Assembly (NCBI GenBank): GCA_031290005.1
Contig: JAITOJ010000053.1
Location: 1-31,297 of the forward strand
DNA length: 31,297 bases
From: Treponema sp.
Lineage (GTDB): Bacteria; Spirochaetota; Spirochaetia; Treponematales; Treponemataceae
Direction: 5' to 3'
Under the pieces are notes generated by a model. The model was not told the origin of the DNA, did no database searches, and saw only the letters and a program-made list of their open reading frames with translations. Both the position numbers and the translations under genes were made by a program. The number at the start of each line of letters is the position of its first letter. Position 1 is the first letter of the stretch. Positions 8,391-16,887 of the stretch are shown here, one piece after another.

Positions 8391-9560
8391 TCAAAATGAT
8401 ACAGATAGTATCTGGCCTAATCCTCGCTCGCCTATTTCCAGGATAAAAACATCAGGTTCCTGAGATAAAATATAATTGTAATTTTTTTTGCCGCCCTCAT
8501 CCCAAACATATTCAGCAGCAGAAAAAATACAAGAAGTAAAAGGCTCAAGAGTCAGAAAGAAAGAATCTCGGAAAATAAGCGCTTTAGGCAGACGGTTATC
8601 CAGGTTTAGCGTACTTGCACTGAACCTCCCCGGTTCAATATCCGCCCGCGCGGCAGTTTCTTCCGCAGTCCGCTTCTCGGTTTTTTTAATATATCTATAG
8701 TGACTTTCCCAACCGTCAAAGGGTTCAATTTTTAGTAATTCAGCAGGATGTATATCTTTTTCCTTAAGAGAAAGATATGCTATACTATCCTCACCGGTGT
8801 CCCGATAAACACTATATTTATATTCTATGTCAGGAATGTTTGGAAAATCCGGTTTTAGTATATTGTATAACAATTGATATACATAATACGCTCCAAGCTC
8901 ATTCCAGTGGGTTCCGTTAGGATAATACAATGGCTGTTCATGCTCAGGTTTTTTTGAAACAAGATAATCTCTGGGGTACATTACTTTTCCCCTCAAATAT
9001 TCAGGCAAGGCATTTATTACCTGATCAGCTTGCGTATTTCCTTCTGGTCTGGGAAACGGATACTTTTCAGGATAAATCGAGTGTTTTTCAGGGGCAATCA
9101 AAAATAAAAATCTAATACCGTGGCTGTCGCAAAAATAATCAATTTCCACGATTTTATCTATTGTCGTCTGCAATTGTTTATCCGTTAGAAGATTTTGTTT
9201 AAGAAAATCAGAAAGGCTATCACCGTTTCGTTTGTTTATGTAAAACAACCAATTGTCTTTTCCCACAAACACATCGTCATTATGTTTATTTTGCAATACA
9301 TAATAACTAAAATTATTCATCATGGTAATATATTGGTCTCTAAAACCAAACCGGTCGTTCAGATATTTATCAATATATCCCGGCATCTTCATAATGGATT
9401 TTACATTTAATTTGCCGTCCGCGACAAGAGAAACAGGGGGAATACTTGCAAGCACTCGTTTTTCCGTCTCCGATATTGTACTTTTTCTATCCATCAAAAT
9501 GAGGGGAACTATAATAATACCAATGAATAAAAATATAAAAATGATGCGCAAAATTTTCAT
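8391..9560 (-). CDS. AlgX/AlgJ-like (DHHW) SGNH protein for glycan O-acylation
   Basis: A 389-aa protein with one N-terminal membrane segment (about 4-23) and an extracytoplasmic SGNH-like domain. Recognisable blocks are VGKDNWLFY (99-107), APEKHSIYPEKYP (156-168), NGTHWNELGAYY (215-226) and RDSFF (331-335) with the likely Ser333/His218 pair. The canonical Asp of the TDTHW motif is Gly here. In alginate acetylation, AlgX or AlgJ completes the transfer of acyl groups passed across the membrane by the MBOAT protein AlgI; an AlgI-like gene is 15 bp upstream. GGAGG four bases before the ATG supports the start. Last gene of an A+T-rich cassette, closed by a terminator. The acceptor glycan is unknown. 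Confidence 0.85.
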   Translation of the reverse strand: MKILRIIFIFLFIGIIIVPLILMDRKSTISETEKRVLASIPPVSLVADGKLNVKSIMKMPGYIDKYLNDRFGFRDQYITMMNNFSYYVLQNKHNDDVFVGKDNWLFYINKRNGDSLSDFLKQNLLTDKQLQTTIDKIVEIDYFCDSHGIRFLFLIAPEKHSIYPEKYPFPRPEGNTQADQVINALPEYLRGKVMYPRDYLVSKKPEHEQPLYYPNGTHWNELGAYYVYQLLYNILKPDFPNIPDIEYKYSVYRDTGEDSIAYLSLKEKDIHPAELLKIEPFDGWESHYRYIKKTEKRTAEETAARADIEPGRFSASTLNLDNRLPKALIFRDSFFLTLEPFTSCIFSAAEYVWDEGGKKNYNYILSQEPDVFILEIGERGLGQILSVSF

Positions 9561-9575
9561 ACCGCCTCCGATCTA

Positions 9576-11021
9576 TCAGAACCTGAAATACAGGAATGGA
9601 TTATATGCATCCACCGCCAGCCTGCCAATGGATAAAAGAAGCAAAGCAATTAAAAGCGTATATTTAACCGCGCTTGTAAATATATTTACCGGGATACGCA
9701 GTTTTCCCCACCAGGGAAAAGCGAAAATCAGGCCGCAGCCCAGGAAAATATAGAACTGGGTGTTGGCTAAAAGAAGCAATTCCACTGATGCCTGGGCTGC
9801 TCTGGTAAAATTCAACAAGCTGGAATAAAATACTAAACTTTCTTTAAGAGTCAGATTAAAGAGCATAAATTCAAAAATTATGAGTATGAAAATAAATACC
9901 CGTTGTAGAATCGTTTTCAGGATAAAGACCGTCTTTCCTTTATTATCAAAGAAGGAGCTTACCTTGCCGCCAACTGCTTTTTCCAGAATAAGCGTTGTGC
10001 CGCAAATCAGGCCAAAAATGATAAAATGATATTCAGCCCCATGCCATAAGCCTATTAAAGCATATACGATAACCAGGTTTACCATCTGCCTGACTTTACC
10101 GCACCGGCTGCCTCCCAGAGGGATGTAAAGATAATCTCTGAACCAGGTGGTAAGGGATATATGCCACCGCCGCCAGAATTCGGTAAACGACTTTGAAGCA
10201 AGAGGATAGTTAAAATTTTCCATTATGTGAAACCCGAACATTTTACCCATTCCGATTGCCATATCAGAGTAGCCGGAGAAATCATAGTAAAGCTGCAATA
10301 AGCTGGATATTACTTCCAAAAGCAGATAGATCGACGGCACACTGGCAAAAGGAAGCGTCAAAACATAATCCACATATTCCGCTAAAATGTTAGCGATCAG
10401 TACTTTTTTTGCAAACCCGATTATAAACCGCTCAATGCCCTGGGTAAATAATTCGGGACTATGCTTACGCTCCCTGATTTGCATGTTTATATCGTGATAT
10501 CTGACAATCGGCCCCGCAATTAACTGGGGGAAAAATGAAATAAATAAACCAAGACTCAGGATATTCCTTTGAACCAGTTCAGGCTTTCTGTATACATCCA
10601 CAAGGTATGAAATTGACTGGAATGTATAGAAGGAAATGCCCAGGGGCAATACAATTTTTGAAACGGTAACCTGAAATTCCGGTACATGAACAATTTTAAG
10701 TATTGAATTCAGTATCTGAGCGGAAAACCCCAAATACTTAAAACAGAACAGCAGCAGTAAATTGATGCTGACCCCTAAGGCAAGGGAAAACTTTCTTTTT
10801 GAAACTGAAAAAAAAGTATTCCCTATCAATAAACCTATATCATAATTCAAGATGATAGAACAGACCATGACAAGAACAAATTTCGGTTCTCCCCAAGCAT
10901 AAAATAGCAAACTTGCGATAAGCAGAATGATGTTTTTCGCCTTTATAAACGGACAGCAATAGTAAACAAGCAGCGTTAAGGGTAAAAAGAGGATAATAAA
11001 GGTTATAGAACTAAAAAGCAT
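9576..11021 (-). CDS. MBOAT family O-acyltransferase (AlgI-like)
   Basis: A 481-aa polytopic membrane protein with about ten hydrophobic segments. The MBOAT hallmarks are YDFSGYSDMAIG (246-257), FWRRWHISLTTWFRDYLYIP (His287) and the invariant catalytic histidine in GLWHGAEYHF (His327). AlgI, DltB and PatA-type proteins move an acyl group from a cytoplasmic donor across the membrane. It lies between an AMP-forming acyl ligase (12 bp upstream) and the AlgX/AlgJ-like protein (15 bp downstream), so the three probably form one pathway. The start has a GAGG site ten bases upstream inside the end of the ligase gene. Confidence 0.92.
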   Translation of the reverse strand: MLFSSITFIILFLPLTLLVYYCCPFIKAKNIILLIASLLFYAWGEPKFVLVMVCSIILNYDIGLLIGNTFFSVSKRKFSLALGVSINLLLLFCFKYLGFSAQILNSILKIVHVPEFQVTVSKIVLPLGISFYTFQSISYLVDVYRKPELVQRNILSLGLFISFFPQLIAGPIVRYHDINMQIRERKHSPELFTQGIERFIIGFAKKVLIANILAEYVDYVLTLPFASVPSIYLLLEVISSLLQLYYDFSGYSDMAIGMGKMFGFHIMENFNYPLASKSFTEFWRRWHISLTTWFRDYLYIPLGGSRCGKVRQMVNLVIVYALIGLWHGAEYHFIIFGLICGTTLILEKAVGGKVSSFFDNKGKTVFILKTILQRVFIFILIIFEFMLFNLTLKESLVFYSSLLNFTRAAQASVELLLLANTQFYIFLGCGLIFAFPWWGKLRIPVNIFTSAVKYTLLIALLLLSIGRLAVDAYNPFLYFRF

Positions 11022-11033
11022 TCAATTTCAACC

Positions 11034-12683
11034 TCATGTAGCAAGACTCTTTGCCTGTACTTCTTTTAACCCCAATTCGCTGAGTTTAAATTTCTGCACC
11101 TTTCCGCTGGGGGTAATGGGGAATGAATCCACAAAAAAAACATATTTTGGAATTTTAAAAAAACTGATTTTGTCGCGGCAAAAGTCTACAATATCTTTTT
11201 CACTGATTGATGCGCCCTCTTTCAAAATAATAAAAGCGCCAATTTCTTCGCCGTATTTTTTTGACGGAATACCCACCGCCTGCACATCCTTTATACCAGG
11301 CATGGTATGTAAAAGATTTTCTACTTCTTTGGGATACACATTTTCACCGCCCCGGATGATTAATTCTTTGATACGCCCCTCTATCACCAGATAACCATCG
11401 GGCAGCAAGGATCCTAAGTCGCCCGTATGGAACCAGCCGTTTGTATCAATGGCATCCCCGGTGGCTTCTTCCATTTTGTAATAGCCTTGCATAACACTAT
11501 AGCCTTTTACACAAATTTCACCCCTTGTATTGACCGGGCATTCGGCGTTCTCTGCGTCACGAATGCTTACCGCGATACCCGGAATGGGGATGCCTATGGT
11601 TTTAAGTTTTTGATCCGAAGGGTCATTTACAAAAGAATTGCAAATAAGCGGAGATGTTTCTGTGAGGCCGTAACCGATAGACAGCCATTCCAAATGCATT
11701 TTTTCTATGAGGTTTTTCGCTAATTCCGGCGGACATAAGGCGCCGCCCATATAGCCGTATTTAAGCTGTGTCGTGCTGAATGTATTAAACAGAGGATGAT
11801 TCAGCATCGCTATATACATAGTCGGCACCGCATATATCATAGTACAGTTCTCTTTTTGAATGGCGGTAAGGCATATAAGCGGATCAAAATTTTCCATAAC
11901 AATTGCTTTGGCCCCGAATAATAAAATCTCAATAATTCCATCGGTAAGCGACATAATATGGAATAAGGGCAGGGGATTCAAAACAACCGCATCTTCATTA
12001 ACATGCGCCATGGTATTGGCATGGCAGGCATTATTGATAATGCTCCGATGGGTAAGCATTGCGCCCTTGGGGTTTCCGGTTGTACCGGAAGTATACATGA
12101 TACAAAGAATATCAGTATGGTGAACTAATGATTCAGCTTTGTTTAGGTCGCCGCCGGCAATCTGCTTCCCCATTTCCAAAAGATTTTTCAGTGTATACAT
12201 TCCAGCGTGAGATGTATCATCGATATTTGCTATCATTTTTAAACAGGGAAATTTATTTGATATAAGATCCCCGGGTTCGGCGTTTTTTAGTTCGGGAATC
12301 AACTGGTATACCATCTCTGTATAATCCAGATCCCGGTGCCGGTCAATGATAAAAAGACCTTTTAGATCCGCCTGGCTGATAACGTACTCAACCTCATTGC
12401 GTTTATAACTTGAATTTATCGGGACAACCACAACTCCTATTCGGGCGGCGGCAAAGAACACCGTAGTCCACTCAGGCACATTGTTTGCCCAAATGCCGAT
12501 ATGGTCTCCTTTCTTAAAACCCGCCGCAAGCAGTCCTTTGGCAAGAGCGTCGGCTTTTTTATCCACATCGCCAAAGGTAAACCGTATGCCCCGATTCGGG
12601 AATACCAGAAATTCTTTGCCGCCGCGTGTTGCGGCCTGTTCCCGCAACGCGGCGCTCAAAGTGATTTCAAGTAATGTATTCAT
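11034..12683 (-). CDS. AMP-forming acyl-CoA synthetase/ligase
   Basis: A 549-aa ANL-superfamily enzyme that activates a carboxylic acid as acyl-AMP and loads it on CoA or a carrier. Core motifs are intact: YTSGTTGNPKG (197-207, P-loop), GYGLTETSP (337-345), the TGD motif (420-422) and the C-terminal lysine in SGKVQK (about 528). Sequence style is medium/long-chain acyl-CoA ligase. AAGGAG precedes the ATG at 12683. The next two genes are MBOAT and SGNH proteins, so it may supply the acyl donor for glycan acylation, much as DltA does for DltB/DltD; there is no DltC-like carrier gene nearby, so CoA is the simpler acceptor. The role in the cassette is inferred from order only. Confidence 0.9.
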   Translation of the reverse strand: MNTLLEITLSAALREQAATRGGKEFLVFPNRGIRFTFGDVDKKADALAKGLLAAGFKKGDHIGIWANNVPEWTTVFFAAARIGVVVVPINSSYKRNEVEYVISQADLKGLFIIDRHRDLDYTEMVYQLIPELKNAEPGDLISNKFPCLKMIANIDDTSHAGMYTLKNLLEMGKQIAGGDLNKAESLVHHTDILCIMYTSGTTGNPKGAMLTHRSIINNACHANTMAHVNEDAVVLNPLPLFHIMSLTDGIIEILLFGAKAIVMENFDPLICLTAIQKENCTMIYAVPTMYIAMLNHPLFNTFSTTQLKYGYMGGALCPPELAKNLIEKMHLEWLSIGYGLTETSPLICNSFVNDPSDQKLKTIGIPIPGIAVSIRDAENAECPVNTRGEICVKGYSVMQGYYKMEEATGDAIDTNGWFHTGDLGSLLPDGYLVIEGRIKELIIRGGENVYPKEVENLLHTMPGIKDVQAVGIPSKKYGEEIGAFIILKEGASISEKDIVDFCRDKISFFKIPKYVFFVDSFPITPSGKVQKFKLSELGLKEVQAKSLAT

Positions 12684-12693
12684 ATAATTCTCC

Positions 12694-13002
12694 TTATTTT
12701 AGCCTCTTAAAAGTCATCACATGGACATAATCTTCCTGGTTTATTTGCAGCGTATCACCTTTTATAGAAAACGAAGCCGGCGCCTCCCGTCCCAGTACCA
12801 GTTTATTATCCCCGGTTACAAAATAATTCATAAAAATTTCGTTATTAACATTTAACTCATTGTTTTTTAGAAAAGAAAAATAAACAGTCTGTCCATTTGA
12901 AACGGTTGCCCATGTCCCCAATAATTTATCTTCAGGTTGTGCGCACCCGGTAAAAAAAATCATGGGCAGCGTTAAAAACAACAAAATTGTAACTTTCGTA
13001 AT
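12694..13002 (-). CDS. Small lipoprotein, probable AUU start codon
   Basis: A 102-aa lipoprotein, if initiated at ATT (13000-13002). GGAGGA (13007-13012) sits five bases upstream at ideal spacing, and the product then begins MTKVTILLFLTL, with a positively charged N-terminus, hydrophobic core and lipobox FFTGC (Cys20). The nearest alternatives, TTG at 12984 or ATG at 12963, would cut away the charged region and have no ribosome binding site. The mature part (LLGTWATVSNGQTVYFSF...) is a small beta-rich domain with a GTW start like lipocalin-like or DUF5640-type domains; function unknown. It precedes the acyl ligase by 10 bp and follows the 745-aa lipoprotein closely, so it belongs to the same operon. 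Confidence 0.7.
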   Translation of the reverse strand: MTKVTILLFLTLPMIFFTGCAQPEDKLLGTWATVSNGQTVYFSFLKNNELNVNNEIFMNYFVTGDNKLVLGREAPASFSIKGDTLQINQEDYVHVMTFKRLK

Positions 13003-13036
13003 CCTATCCTCCGGTTATCAAGATGAACACTATATA

Positions 13037-15274
13037 TTAACGCAAATGATACCAATAGTAAAGCTGCGTAGCGGTAATCGTGTTCCCAAAATATGACGGC
13101 GCCCAAGGCCACATGGCTATATGCGGGAATATATCCGTAAGGAGTTCCTGGGATCCAACACTCGCAACAGAACCGTCGGCCATGGATGTATAGGTCTCAA
13201 AACCCCGGGGGAAAATTTCTTTCAGATGCCCGGTATTAAGCATAAAAGAGAATTTACCATAGGGTGCATCGTTATCTCCCACAACATCGTCCTGCCGACC
13301 GCGCCTGTCTATTGCCTTGGTAACAAGGTTTTTTTTGCCGGTATAGACCGGGTCATAACTCGCCGCCTTATTTTCATACCACTCAATTTGCCACAACTGG
13401 GGCGCTTCGCCGCCCATTTCGGTTGCAAAGAGATTCTGCAATGAGAAGACACCGGGTGTGAAGAATTGGGCCAAGTCAAGACCGTATATCTTAACCTCAG
13501 CAGTATCGAGTGTCGTTGACACAGGCCAATCCCAGCCCGGAGAAGGCCACACCCAATCCGGATCAATAAAGGTATCGGGGATCTTGTTGGGAAAATAGAA
13601 TACGCCGTTGCCCTCAACTGCCGCTTTCACCTGGACAATGCCGTTCTTCGCCCAGTTGTTCTTACTGGCGGCCGCAGGAGACCACGAGCTGGAACCGCTG
13701 CTATTACTGCCGGTTCCATACCAGTGGGACAGAGAATCGTTTATCATGCCAAAGGCCTTGGTAAAGTCCGATTTAGCCCTGGGCAAGGCGGAAGCGTTTC
13801 GTACCCTGAGAAAATTATTCCTGAAGGGCAGCATATTGATAACCGTCGGGTAATCCTTCCAGAGATTCTCCCTGGCTCCGTTCTTAGCCGCAGTATCGAA
13901 CATTTTTTGGAGCACTTCGTCAAGACCATCTTCCGGCACAATCTGTGTAATGAGCCAATTTCGCAAATCTATGGTCAAATCGTAGGCGGAAAGATATTCA
14001 ACCGCGGCCTTAATCGCCTCCAAAGTACCAAAGATGTAATCAAGTTCCGCCTTTCCAACGTAGGTCGTTTCCGGCCCGTAGTAGTCGTCCAGTTCAAACC
14101 GGGTTTTAAGGCCGGAGTGCAATTCAACCTTCGCGTTTGCCGGAAAAGACGCGGCGCGGCTGACAATGGCCTCATAATCCTTGCCGAAGATATCCCGCTG
14201 AATTTTTTCCACCAGAGGATTGAAGCCCACGGTATTGGAAGCAATAATCCCCCAGAAAAGGTGGTTTTTAAGGGTCTGAATATGGGCCGGTTCATGAGAA
14301 ATGGGAAAATCGCTGTAGGGCGTCACAAACCCCCAGCTTGCGGGACTTTGTTTCGGGACGGTAATGTCCCTTCCCTCATAGCTGGTTTTCCCTATGGTAT
14401 AGGTCCCGCTATAGGTTCCCCACCATTTTTCTCCCTCCGTATACCCGTCACAAATCCAATCATCCAGAGTACCAGGGGTTGGAATATGGAAGGTACCCAG
14501 GAGGCTGCGGACATCCGGGTCAATAAGAAGATTGGCTAGTTTTGCCAGGGAAGAATAAAATATGGCTTCCGGGTCCTGGGGATTCTTTTTCCAGGCCTCC
14601 TCATAAAAAACAGACGCCGTATCGTACTGTTTGGCAGTGAGGTAATTCCAGCCGCTTGTCTTGAGTTCGTCAAAATCTTTTGCCACAAATTCAGCCTTCA
14701 CTTCCACATTTTCGGCGGGCATGGTAAAGGTATAGGGCGGAGTATCCGAAAGCGCCGTTTGGTTTACAAAAAGCGTTCCCGCCTTCAGGTCAAACCCGGG
14801 TTCCGGCACCAGAGTCAGGGTAATCGAGGTTCCGGTGGCGGCGGAAAGGGGATTGGAAAAAATGACGCCGTTTTCCAGGCCGGAATCAATATGAATCGAA
14901 TGCTGTCCCTCTGTTACCGGTACAAAAGCCGCAGTGATACGGGTATTGCTCCCAATTGAAGTCTGGTACCGGGTGCCTTTGATATAGAATGTTTTGCCCA
15001 TCAAGTCCGGGGCGTCTTCATTGAAGGATGTAAGGCTGTTCGCTTGCAGGGTATAGCCAGGGTCCGGGTTAATATACACCGTAATCCAGTCTCCGGAGAT
15101 AACGTACTGTTCGCTCAATTTGAGGGAGCCGTTTTGGGGGTTTGGATAGATACGTACCGTATAGACGGATTTGGCGTCCAGCGCCTTCATTGAAATATTC
15201 GAGCAGGCAACAATAACAATAACAACAAGCAGGGCCAGTATCCCACCGCAGGCAATAAGTAGTTTTTTATGCAT
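13037..15274 (-). CDS. Large lipoprotein with beta repeats and TPR-like segment
   Basis: A 745-aa exported protein. The N-terminal hydrophobic stretch ends in VIVIVACSN, a spirochaete-type lipobox with Cys24. Two InlB-B/Flg_new-like beta repeats follow (about 38-120, PNPQNGSLKLSE..., and 123-200, ending in AENVEVKAEFV). Next is a short TPR-like helical pair (about 205-250, YLTAKQYDTASVFYEEAWKK) and a long region of unknown fold. AAGGG seven bases upstream supports the start. It lies 11 bp after a predicted outer-membrane protein gene, which suggests that the two act together at the cell surface. No enzyme motif was recognised. Confidence 0.75.
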   Translation of the reverse strand: MHKKLLIACGGILALLVVIVIVACSNISMKALDAKSVYTVRIYPNPQNGSLKLSEQYVISGDWITVYINPDPGYTLQANSLTSFNEDAPDLMGKTFYIKGTRYQTSIGSNTRITAAFVPVTEGQHSIHIDSGLENGVIFSNPLSAATGTSITLTLVPEPGFDLKAGTLFVNQTALSDTPPYTFTMPAENVEVKAEFVAKDFDELKTSGWNYLTAKQYDTASVFYEEAWKKNPQDPEAIFYSSLAKLANLLIDPDVRSLLGTFHIPTPGTLDDWICDGYTEGEKWWGTYSGTYTIGKTSYEGRDITVPKQSPASWGFVTPYSDFPISHEPAHIQTLKNHLFWGIIASNTVGFNPLVEKIQRDIFGKDYEAIVSRAASFPANAKVELHSGLKTRFELDDYYGPETTYVGKAELDYIFGTLEAIKAAVEYLSAYDLTIDLRNWLITQIVPEDGLDEVLQKMFDTAAKNGARENLWKDYPTVINMLPFRNNFLRVRNASALPRAKSDFTKAFGMINDSLSHWYGTGSNSSGSSSWSPAAASKNNWAKNGIVQVKAAVEGNGVFYFPNKIPDTFIDPDWVWPSPGWDWPVSTTLDTAEVKIYGLDLAQFFTPGVFSLQNLFATEMGGEAPQLWQIEWYENKAASYDPVYTGKKNLVTKAIDRRGRQDDVVGDNDAPYGKFSFMLNTGHLKEIFPRGFETYTSMADGSVASVGSQELLTDIFPHIAMWPWAPSYFGNTITATQLYYWYHLR

Positions 15275-15285
15275 ACATACACCCT

Positions 15286-16791
15286 TTATAAGCTGTAGGT
15301 AAAGGAAATGGGGATGGCAATAACCGGGTCGCCTGTGTATTTGGGCGAATATTTGTATGTCGCGGAGCTGGCGTTATAGCTGTAACGATCACTTCCCGGA
15401 AACATCATGGAGCATCCCATCCTCATCCTTCCGCCGGCGAATCCAAGCTCCCCCCAAAAGGCGAGTCCGAAATCGGTAAATTCACTGACATCGGTAACGG
15501 CCTTATTGGGATTGACGCCTTTCTGAGTCAGCTTGTCCTTCCCGTGAGTTTCCAAGCCGAAATCCACGCCGGCTTTCCAAACGCCTATAGTATAAGAAGG
15601 CATAAGCCAAAAATTCAAATCATATCCTGTTTCCGCTGTTTTATCGGAACTTTCTTTTTTGCCGCCAAAGGAAAAGTCCGCGCGGGCCGTGAGATTGAGA
15701 GCAGACAAGAAAACCGGCGTCCAGGAACCGGCAAGAGCGATAACAAAGGGATCCTGAATTTCATATTCGTTTTTATTCTGATTCGTGATAGGCTCATAAG
15801 CCTTGCCGTCGGTACCCACAACACGAGGATACACTTCAAGATTTATGGATTTTGTGGTATATGCAAAGGGAATCGTTGCGCCCAGATCTATCCTTACCGC
15901 CTTAAACCGGTCAAAGAGAAAAGCCGCCTGGATTACATCGCTGTCCCTGTTTGTATTCAGTCCAATGGCAAGCTTCTTTTCGACATTTACTACGGCTGCT
16001 GAATTTCCTATTTCACTCCATCTAAACACAGCCCGGTTGTTTCCGATGAACTGCACCCGGGCAAGGCCGGCATCAGGAATTTTCCAGCCGACGGCCACCT
16101 GAATGGCCTTATATACGTCAAGGGCGCTCGGAACACGGTCTCCGTCATATTCGGAATAGCTTTCATCATACTTGGTGGAAAGGGTGCTGTTGTCTTCGTT
16201 ATTAAACAAATTGAGAATAGCCCGCATATTGCTTCCCGGCGTCCCCGGCGCGCTTGAACCGAAAGCGCCCTGTACGGTAAATCCCTGGAACAGCGGCAGA
16301 CTGTCAAAAGTAACAAAAGGTTCTATTTTAAAATACGCGCCGGCAAAAGCGTCAAATCGCTGGAAGATATTGTCTTCCCCCTTGCCGCCGTTGGGAAGTA
16401 TCCAGGCGTTGAATTCGGAAGCGCCGAATTTTCCCCGGAGATCTTCCTCCTTGAAGAAACCCGCGGTTAAAGTGAAGGGCTTGAAAGGCCGGACCCAAAC
16501 TTTCGCGTTGTCCCCGATTCCCGCGGTTATCGCGCTGCCCGCATAGTTGTAGCCCCCGGAAAGGTCTATCTTGAAACCGATTTTTTCAGAAGGGGCTATT
16601 CCGTTCACGGTAAAGCCGATGCTGGGGTTGTCGGATGAAGTGTAGGTAATGGCCGAGACAGCCGAATGATCTCCGGAAAAGGCGATGGGAGTCACAACCC
16701 CGCGGCCCCAGGCCGAAAAATGTATTTCCCCATACAAAGAAGACGCAAGGGTAATAAAACAAAAAAATAATACATACCGGATATGTTTCAT
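15286..16791 (-). CDS. Predicted outer-membrane beta-barrel protein
   Basis: A 501-aa protein with a cleavable signal peptide (MKHIRYVLFFCFITLASS, cleavage near LYG-EI). Alternating polar/hydrophobic strands and many aromatic residues run to a C-terminus ending FTYSL, compatible with a barrel protein. It resembles treponemal proteins of this size that lack a name. A GAGGA site is present seven bases before the start. It follows a strong terminator by only about 15 bp with no clear promoter in between, so expression needs read-through or a promoter inside the preceding gene. Function: possibly a porin or glycan-binding surface protein. Confidence 0.7.
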   Translation of the reverse strand: MKHIRYVLFFCFITLASSLYGEIHFSAWGRGVVTPIAFSGDHSAVSAITYTSSDNPSIGFTVNGIAPSEKIGFKIDLSGGYNYAGSAITAGIGDNAKVWVRPFKPFTLTAGFFKEEDLRGKFGASEFNAWILPNGGKGEDNIFQRFDAFAGAYFKIEPFVTFDSLPLFQGFTVQGAFGSSAPGTPGSNMRAILNLFNNEDNSTLSTKYDESYSEYDGDRVPSALDVYKAIQVAVGWKIPDAGLARVQFIGNNRAVFRWSEIGNSAAVVNVEKKLAIGLNTNRDSDVIQAAFLFDRFKAVRIDLGATIPFAYTTKSINLEVYPRVVGTDGKAYEPITNQNKNEYEIQDPFVIALAGSWTPVFLSALNLTARADFSFGGKKESSDKTAETGYDLNFWLMPSYTIGVWKAGVDFGLETHGKDKLTQKGVNPNKAVTDVSEFTDFGLAFWGELGFAGGRMRMGCSMMFPGSDRYSYNASSATYKYSPKYTGDPVIAIPISFTYSL

Positions 16792-16802
16792 GCTATGTTC
16801 CT

Positions 16803-16857
16803 CATCTTAAAAAAAATAAAACAGAAAACAGGGAACGAATTTCTCCGTTCCCTGTTT
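16803..16857 (-). terminator. Strong rho-independent terminator after the CE15-like gene
   Basis: Arms AACAGGGAACG (16827-16837) and CGTTCCCTGTT (16846-16856) form an 11-bp perfect stem with an eight-base loop. On the minus strand a T-rich tail follows (complement of 16805-16825). It separates the esterase gene from the outer-membrane protein gene. Confidence 0.85.
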
Positions 16858-16887
16858 CTTACTTCGTAATACAACCAAAAGGCACTA

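Noticed and set aside
8391..12683. A true dlt (D-alanylation) operon
   Set aside because: There is no DltC-like carrier gene. The ligase looks like an acyl-CoA synthetase and the last protein like AlgX/AlgJ, not DltD.
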